This document shows positions 57,155-64,000 of a stretch of DNA of 64,000 nt, piece by piece. The notes under the pieces are model-generated. The model had not been told where the DNA came from. It ran no database searches and worked only from the letters and a program-made list of their open reading frames with translations. The stretch is from Theristus sp. LFF4_11 (Eukaryota; Nematoda; Chromadorea; Monhysterida; Xyalidae): NCBI GenBank assembly GCA_030248135.1, contig JASANC010000384.1:1-64000 (forward strand). Reading direction: 5' to 3'. The position numbers and the translations under genes are program-made. How positions within the stretch are numbered: position 1 is the stretch's first letter; each line of letters begins with the position of its first letter.

Positions 57155-58783
57155 TTTTTCAGATTGATATCGCACTAAATTGAATTTTTGGCGGTGTTGT
57201 GGAAGAAAAGAGCAAAATAGATCGCAAAGATGAAGAACGCAACACGAAAAGCAATATGACGAAAAAATTGGATGGTGACGGTGAGCGAATGAAGGACAGC
57301 TGACTGAACTGACTATGATGACCGCGGGGAATGGGAAAACCCAAGCCCAAACCTAAAGACCTGTTGCCTGTCAACAAAGTGGAGTGAATAATTGCAGCGG
57401 GTTTAAATGTAGCCATCAACAGTGCGCGTTCAAGTCAAAAAATGTTAATGACCCCACCAGTCAGATCACGCAAAAGTGCAGCAGCACTGCAGGGTCTGAC
57501 AGACAAAACTGTCAAATGAACTTATGCAAGATAGTGGCAATCTCAAAGCGTTCAATAAATAGTGCTATTAATATTACACGCTGGCTGTCTGTGCAAATCA
57601 CGTGAACACTGGCGCTGTTGCATGTTGCCTTACACCAGAGTACAATAACGTATGCTATGCTCAGTGTGTTACATAATCTTTGGACAATGGGAAGTTTCCA
57701 GCTGGGTTAGGATACTTTGTTTTCACCCAAACAGTGGCATCTTGTGATGGAAGTTACAAAATAACTTTGTTTTGAATTGTTACTTGCGCGGTTTTTTGTT
57801 TTCAATCATTTTTTTCAATATGTACTGAATGTCATGACATGACTCATGCTTTTATTTTTGGCAGAGGGATCATTGATTGTAGCAGTGATTCCATATGCCA
57901 TATGCAATTCATGAAGTTTTTTTGCCCATTCTCAACAATATACAACATCCGGTGACACAAAATAGGAGAGACGGTGTTTTACATGACACGCAGTGAATAA
58001 AATGACTGAAGTAACGTGGGCCTGGTTGTTGAATTGATATGTTGATTGTAGAATGCGTGGTCGTGATTGACAAATGAGCAAACGACACAAATGTTGTGCG
58101 GTAAAATATGTTGTGCGGTAAAATGCTGCAAAAGCGCTAAGCCGACTACAACAAACTTGTTTCACTCTTTCAAATTGTTATCCGTGACCACGGTGTGCAA
58201 TTGGACACCATTTTTTGCGCATGTGCATTCACCATTTCAAAACATCGTGAAACGAGCAAAAACACTGTGATGTAGCTTGCAGGGTATTATTGCTGCACAG
58301 GATGGCGGTGTTGTGTTTTTTTGTTTGTTTCTGTTTATGGTTTAGTTATCTGTTTTCAGACATTGCCGAGCATCCGTTTGGTCAACATTTGGTTTTAAAA
58401 TTGCTGAACACTTGCACAAACTCCACAAAAATAGCTTCCTGCATCTGTTCGCTTGCACATAATCCGTAAATGGCAACAGTGAATTTCTTGTTGCCCAATG
58501 CGTTGAGTAAGAGTGAAATTCACGGCATGTGACTTTAAAAATTTTAATTTTAATAGTACTCAACGTATAATAAATGCGTCTTATCTTTATGTAAATTCAG
58601 AACTGTATATGCAGTCATAATCACCATCATGTATATTTATTTCCAAGTTTTCTATGCAGTCCAGTTTAAAAACATATGACTGAAACTGAACGAAAGCAGT
58701 GAAACCTGCATATTTATTTCACAAGATTGAAACCGAAAACGAATAGAATGCCTGTCTGAAATTATCGGTTTTCAAAGATCAAA
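57155..58783. other. Intergenic between divergent PHGDH and DEG/ENaC genes
   Basis: About 1.6 kb of AT-rich sequence holding the promoters of two divergently transcribed genes. No repeat family or extra gene was recognised. Confidence 0.5.
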
Positions 58784-61708
58784 ATGGTGAGAATACGACC
58801 AGTCGACGAGCGAGCGGTCATTGTGGCAGCAAGCCATTCAAACGCAGCAAAAGACATGCGTCCAGCATGCGCCGTGCCACCAGAAGCGCCAGCAAGACGA
58901 AAAACAAACAGCAAAGCGGCACCGAACGCGCACGACGTGGTGCACCACATCTGTGCCAAGTCAGACCTGCATGGACTCACTGAATTCGGCGAGGCGCTCG
59001 TCAAGAAACGACGCATCAAAGAGGCGCTCCTCTGGCTGGCTGTGTTCACGATTGCGCTGATCGGAATGATCTACTCGCTCGTTGTGGCCGTCGATGAATT
59101 CTGGACAAAACCGATTGTCACTGGGTTAGTCCATTTGGTGAACTAAGCAAATTTGATGGCAATGGCGGTGGCGGCACACCAACCGCCGCGCAGAGCCTTG
59201 GCTATGTTTGCTCCCTGGCTGGCCAGAATTCGAATTTTTCTTGGAGGAGGCAGAACAACTATGAAGTATATATACCTCAGACCTCAGGAAACACAAAAAA
59301 ACCGATGCTTAACCTGGTTTGGATTTCCTTTTTCAAAATATACATGTACACGAACACACCTGATGTTTCTTAGTTTTCTCATGCAGTTACAATGTCGAGC
59401 CAAAGCCTTTCGGCATGCAGCTACCGGAGGTGTATCTCTGTCCATCAACTCCATTCTATGACATTGCCATGGCTCGGATACGCGTCAATGAAACTTGGTA
59501 CGAACTGTACGCAAAGGATCTGCTGCGATACAAAGGACTGGACAATACGAATGCAACCGAGTTTTCGGGTGACAGCGACTCCGACGGATATCTGAGTAAG
59601 TTCCGAACATTGGGCGGCAATCTGGCGCCCATTCCGCCGACGTTCGTGTCCGATGTTCATCCAAAGTCACCGCAGTTGCCTCCGGGTCATATTTCTGACG
59701 AGATAGAAGGTCAGCAGTTGTTTTTGGTTCATTATTCTCTGTTCAAATCAACAGCAACACCCAGTATGACGCCAAAGACTTGTTTTGAAGCATGTGACAA
59801 CGCCGATTTGACCGAATACTCGAACGCAACGTTTTCATTTGCGGATGAACAGTCGGAGGAAACGAAATCGGGGGGGACTGCTGTGGTCGAGTGTGACTTT
59901 GCGGGTGGCTGGCGGTTGCGCCGATCCGATGACAAGTGGTACAACGTGAAAACAGAAATACTATGCAAAAACGGCATTTGGCTCGGCCCAAAAGACTTCC
60001 AGTGCTTACCAGGTTCTTTGTAGATGCTTTGTTTGTGATATGACGCCTGCGGTTTGCACTTTGTAAAACGACAGCAACTTTCAGTGTGGACACCGGACGA
60101 CGCAGAGGACTACTTCATGACAGTCGGTTACCCGATTGGCACGTTTCTGAAAGAGTGTGCCATTGGCTCATCGCCTGTCGACTGCACGCAAATCACACAG
60201 CAAGTGTTCGACGTCGATTACGGCAAGTGCTTCTTGGTGCGTCTTCCGCCAGAGAACAATGTGCAGTTCATCAGTGGACTCGGCATTCAATTGCATCTCA
60301 ACCTGGACACATCGCTCGACAATGGACACTTTGGCGAGCCGACTTCGGACGGTTACGACCGAATTTACGTGCAGAACTACTTGAAATTGGCGACAGAACA
60401 CTTTCCATTGTATGACGGTGTGCACGTGACGCTGCACAAGGAGAACGCATTTCAACTCGGCTCACTCGACTCCGTTCTCGTTTCGGCGGGCACGTTCACC
60501 AAAGCAACAATTGAGCAAACGAAGATGAGCCTGTTGCCGTTCGACAGACCTTTGCCAGCATGGACGAACATGCATGGAAAGAAGCGATGCATTGAAGAAG
60601 ATCAGCTGAGCACAACGCAACCGAAGGTCCTGGTTGGCAGGCTTTCCGAAAACTCTATTTTTTGCAATTTGTGAATGAAGCCTGCTTTGTGAAAACGCGA
60701 CGGAAATGGTGCACAAACGTCGCTTCGTCAGTTTTGGTTTGTTCTTTGCAGATTCTGAATGTCACCTACACCCAGTCTGGCTGCCACCGCGACTGTCTGT
60801 TCCAATCAGTTTTGAGCCACTGCGATTGTCTGCTGCCTGTCAGTCGTCAGTTCTTGTTGGCAGAAACGAAGCGTCATGAGTTCTGTTCAACAGAGAAGAT
60901 GCGCACGTGTGTGCCAGAGTTGCGACAAGACGAGTTGCTTTGGGCAAACTACATTGAGTGCGCTTCCAAATGCCTCAGACCGTGCGAGCACTGGAACTAC
61001 AAGCTGAGCACCACCAACACAGCGTTCCCAGCAACGCGCTACGACTCAACGCGTTGGAAGTCGAGCATTCGCGATCAAATGAGAAGTTCGTGCCACATAA
61101 ATTGGTCACACATGGAATCAACTGTGTAGCTACGTACAATATGTAGTTCCGAAGCTTTGCGTTTTTACAGATTTGCCGGATAACGACAAACTCCGAAGAT
61201 TTGCAAAAATGGTTGGCGACCAGGATCAAATTGTTTTGGATCTTGCGTTCGACGAATTGCAGTTTGTGCACATAGAACAGGTGAGTTCACTAAAATGCGC
61301 AACAAATCAACAACTTTGTTCGGTTGTTGATTGTTCCAGGAATACACAATGACGTTCAACAATTTCATCGCCGACGTTGGCGGTCTGTTCGGCCTGTGGC
61401 TCGGTCCGAGCGTGGTGACGCTGTTCAAGCTGGTGTTTGTGCTTGTGTCGACCGGCTGGCTGGCGGCACACCGCTCGAGGCCGTCGAGCTCATCAGAGCG
61501 GCCACACAGCGGGCGAATCATGCCGAACGAGTTGCCTGGGCACTTTCATCTGCGGGACAAACATCGACACGACCGGCACCCTGTGGCGCTCGCGCTCTCT
61601 GGCGACCGGCTTGGCTCAATTGGGGAGCTGTCGTCGCCGGACACACCGATGTCCCCGATTGAAGACTACAGACCGCAGAACACGCTCAACAATCACTCAA
61701 GGAAATGA
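58784..61708 (+). CDS. DEG/ENaC cation channel subunit A, with CCP-like insert
   Basis: Seven exons: 58784-59124, 59387-59709, 59791-60012, 60085-60626, 60752-61085, 61171-61280, 61340-61708; 2241 nt, 746 aa. The cytoplasmic N-terminus has the gating HG motif (SDLHGLTEFG) before TM1 (LLWLAVFTIALIGMIYSLVV). The Cys-rich ectodomain has DYGKCFLVRL, SGLGIQLHLNLD, the VHVTLHKENAF segment and a CHRDCLFQ...CDCLLP block. TM2 reads FIADVGGLFGLWLGPSVVTL, with the degenerin Ala site and the GxS filter. Exon 3 inserts a small Cys/Trp module (VVECDFAGGWRLRRSDDKWY ... CKNGIWLG ... CLP) that looks like a sushi/CCP fragment. Family members are sodium channels gated by force, peptides or acid. The C-terminal tail is basic and Ser-rich. 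A paralogue follows at 62303. Confidence 0.88.
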
Positions 61709-62302
61709 ACACGTGTTTCTGGGTGTTTCGTGAACCTATTTTCAAAACAAGTAAATTTCATTCAGACATTGTTGACGACGATTGAAGAGCTTTAAAAAAA
61801 TTAAAATCCATGTGTTTCAGCAAGCTTGGTTTTTTATTGGTCTAACGATCATGAATTCAAAACTTGCTTTCTTCCATTTTTTTAAAACGACGAGCAAAGT
61901 TGCCTCCTGCTGTGTTCATGCCCATAAACGCATCAATCTCATCCCACAGTTTTTGTGTCTGTTCATTTGCCGTGAATTAAAACTATAATTGACGTCTCTA
62001 TCGACGTCTTGGAGTTGTTTTGTACACGCACAGCAGTCATGCTTTGAAAACTCTACTGTGTGCGTCACTGACACGACTGACTGTGATTTTGTTTATGACT
62101 TGGCGTTGGTTGTCGAAAGGTTTTTCATAAATAAACCAAGATGGTCAATAATTGTATTTTGTATTCTGAGTTGTTTTCAATTCCACTATTTTTGTCTCAT
62201 TACCACTGCTGAATAATTTCGTAAACAATAAGTTGCAGCCATTGCAATCAAGGCAACAATTTGTTCTTGTCCGCTTAATGAACTAAATAAAACGTTCAAA
62301 TA
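61709..62302. other. Intergenic between the tandem DEG/ENaC genes
   Basis: About 600 bases, AT-rich. It should hold the 3' end of gene A and the promoter of gene B. No specific element was recognised. Confidence 0.4.
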
Positions 62303-64000
62303 ATGAGCGAATGCACAGCGCATGTGACCGCTGGCAGAGCACTCAACCGCGAGTCGTCCGTGGAGAGCACGGTGTGTCGTCCGACCAGTGTGCCGCTCGC
62401 GTGCGCCGGCTGTCACGGCACGCGCACCGCTGCGAAACGCCCACCGAAGGCCACTGAGCTGGTGCACCACATTTGTGCCGAGTCGAATCTGCACGGGCTG
62501 CCGGAGTTTGGCGACGCGTTGATACGACGGCGCAAGAGCAAGGAGGCGACCTTGTGGTTGGTCGTGTTTGCCGTGGCGTTCGTCGGTATGGTCTACTCGA
62601 TCGTGGTCGCGTGCGACGAGTTCTGGCAAAAGCCGATCATCACGACGTGTGTTCGGCTTTGTTGCTCTGTCCTGCTCGTTGTTTTATTGTTTGCTTCCCT
62701 CATTAAAGAAAGACGGTGTTTCAGATACAATCTGCAACCGAAGCCATTTGGTATGACTCTGCCAGAAGTCTATCTCTGTCCGTCCAATCCATACTACGAC
62801 ATAACCATGGCACGAATACGAGTGAATGAAACCTGGTATAAAACGCATGCCAAGAATTTGCTTCGGTTTCAAGGCGATGTTAACTTGGTTGACACGCCAA
62901 GGACCACTGGCGACTCTGACACTGGCAGCCACTTGGCAAACATTCGTACACTTGGACAAGCACTTGCTCCAGTTCAGCCAAATGCAAGTGATGTCTGGCC
63001 GAAAAAAGGCGTTTTGGACGACCACTATGAAGATTACGAGCATGAAAGTTAGTGCGCTACACACATGTCCCGTCCCATTTTATGTTCCTTCTCAAGTCCA
63101 TGTGTCTCTTCTCCAAAAAATGTATTATTACAATATTTTTTCCCCATAAAAATTTTGTTTCATAAAAATTTTACCTTTTTGATTTTGAGACATAAAAAGT
63201 GAAGGACATGAAAGGGGTGGTGTAGCAGATGAACAGAAATGGGACACGACGCGGGACGTATCTTTCAGTGTAATGTGCTTTACAACTGGGTTACAGTTAT
63301 TTTTCTTATTTTTTTAATTATAAAATCATGCGTTTACCGTAAATTCTCGCATCTAAAAATACCGGTAAATCGAAAAAGCAACTTTTTTAAAGTCAGCGGA
63401 ATGTTACATAAACGAGGAGTTAGTAAGATAAAAAGGAGATTTTACGATATGCATTTTTTTTGTTTAACATGCAGTTTTGTGTTATCGACAGGTCGAAACT
63501 GCGACAACCTGGAATTGACCAAACTATCAAAAACAGCACAGTTCAAATTTGCGGACAGTTCCGGAATCACAAATCACAACGGTCAAGCTGTGGTTGAATG
63601 TGATTTCAACAATGAGCAACGATTGTTTCGATCGGACAACAAGTGGTACAATCAAGCGACAGGCGTTCGCTGTAAGAGTGGGCAGTGGGTCGGTGCGCAT
63701 CTGTTCAGCTTTGAGTGTCTCCCAGGTTGGTGGTCACCACTGCACTGCACCATCTGTTCGGAGCACATTTCTTTCCACTGCTTTCCAGCATGGACACCCC
63801 GCGACGCGCAGGACTACTTCATGACGGTTGGCTACCCAGTTGGCACTTTTCTAAAAGAGTGCGCAATCGGAGCGACGTCCGTTGGGTGCGCTGAAATCAC
63901 AGAGGAAATTTTTGATCCCGACTACGGAAAGTGCTTCCTGGTTCGACTGCCACCGGAGAATGACGAACAGTTCGTCAGTGGACTCGGAGTGCAGTTTCAT
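62303..64000 (+). CDS. DEG/ENaC cation channel subunit B (partial, runs off window)
   Basis: Exons visible: 62303-62646, 62725-63047, 63492-63725, and 63789 onward past the end. The order and phases match gene A, and exon 2 is the same length (323 nt) in both. The HG motif reads SNLHGLPEFGDA. TM1 is TLWLVVFAVAFVGMVYSIVV, followed by PKPFGMTLPEVYLCP, nearly identical to A. Exon 3 carries the CCP-like module (VVECDFNNEQRLFRSDNKWY ... CKSGQWVG ... CLP). Exon 4 has DYGKCFLVRLPPEND. Intron 1 (78 nt) has no stop in frame and could be read through, but removing it restores the match to A. The TM2 half lies beyond the window. Confidence 0.85.

Noticed and set aside
1..64000. CRISPR arrays, operons with ribosome binding sites, or other prokaryotic systems
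   Set aside because: Spliced genes, SINE, MITEs and eukaryotic tRNA-Sec show nuclear animal DNA; the tandem repeats have no spacer structure.

Overview
The window is eukaryotic nuclear DNA: spliced genes with short GT-AG (and some GC-AG) introns, many transposon remnants and long intergenic stretches. The gene content (Patched-related protein, CHK-kinase-like proteins, tandem DEG/ENaC channels, an LRIG/SMA-10 receptor, a small FABP) points to an ecdysozoan invertebrate, most likely a nematode; no species is claimed. Exons are GC-richer than the AT-rich introns. Exon models were built by hand from reading frame, splice sites and phase; most summed coding lengths are multiples of three, but boundaries may be off by a base or more.

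Layout. 1-2.5 kb: a ~467-bp tandem repeat interrupted by a dead Tc1/mariner-type element. 3.1-8.4 kb (+): a complete nine-exon Patched-related gene. 8.6-11.6 kb (+): a CHK-kinase-like gene with one frameshift, followed by a decayed second copy. 12.3-13.3 kb (+): a four-exon fatty-acid-binding protein with two GC-AG introns. 14-15 kb: CGCACG-rich tandem repeats. 15.4-24 kb (-): an LRIG/SMA-10 gene of about 18 exons. 24.3-34.7 kb: a repeat-dominated desert of long G/C runs, several MITEs and a 180-bp tandem array, with one zinc-finger exon. 35.2-39.3 kb (+): an 11-exon gene for a 531-aa protein I do not recognise. 39.6 kb (+): a selenocysteine tRNA. 41.9-44.1 kb (+): a secreted Cys-rich PAN-like protein. 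45.3 kb (+): a small secreted protein. 45.7-48.9 kb (-): AATF/BFR2. 49.2-51.7 kb: a nested repeat block with two hAT-type MITEs and a foldback-like element. 52.6 kb: a tRNA-derived SINE. 53.8-57.2 kb (-): complete PHGDH. 58.8-64 kb (+): two tandem DEG/ENaC genes, the second running off the end.

The genes do not form one pathway. PHGDH (serine synthesis), AATF (ribosome biogenesis) and tRNA-Sec are housekeeping. LRIG and the Patched-related protein are membrane proteins of families tied to BMP signalling and to sterol/lipid or cuticle biology. The DEG/ENaC pair are cation channels. The most unusual signals are the high share of GC-AG introns, transposon insertions lying exactly at splice acceptors, a pair of hAT-type MITEs that share one outer target-site duplication, and a foldback-like element with arms of a 15-bp repeat.
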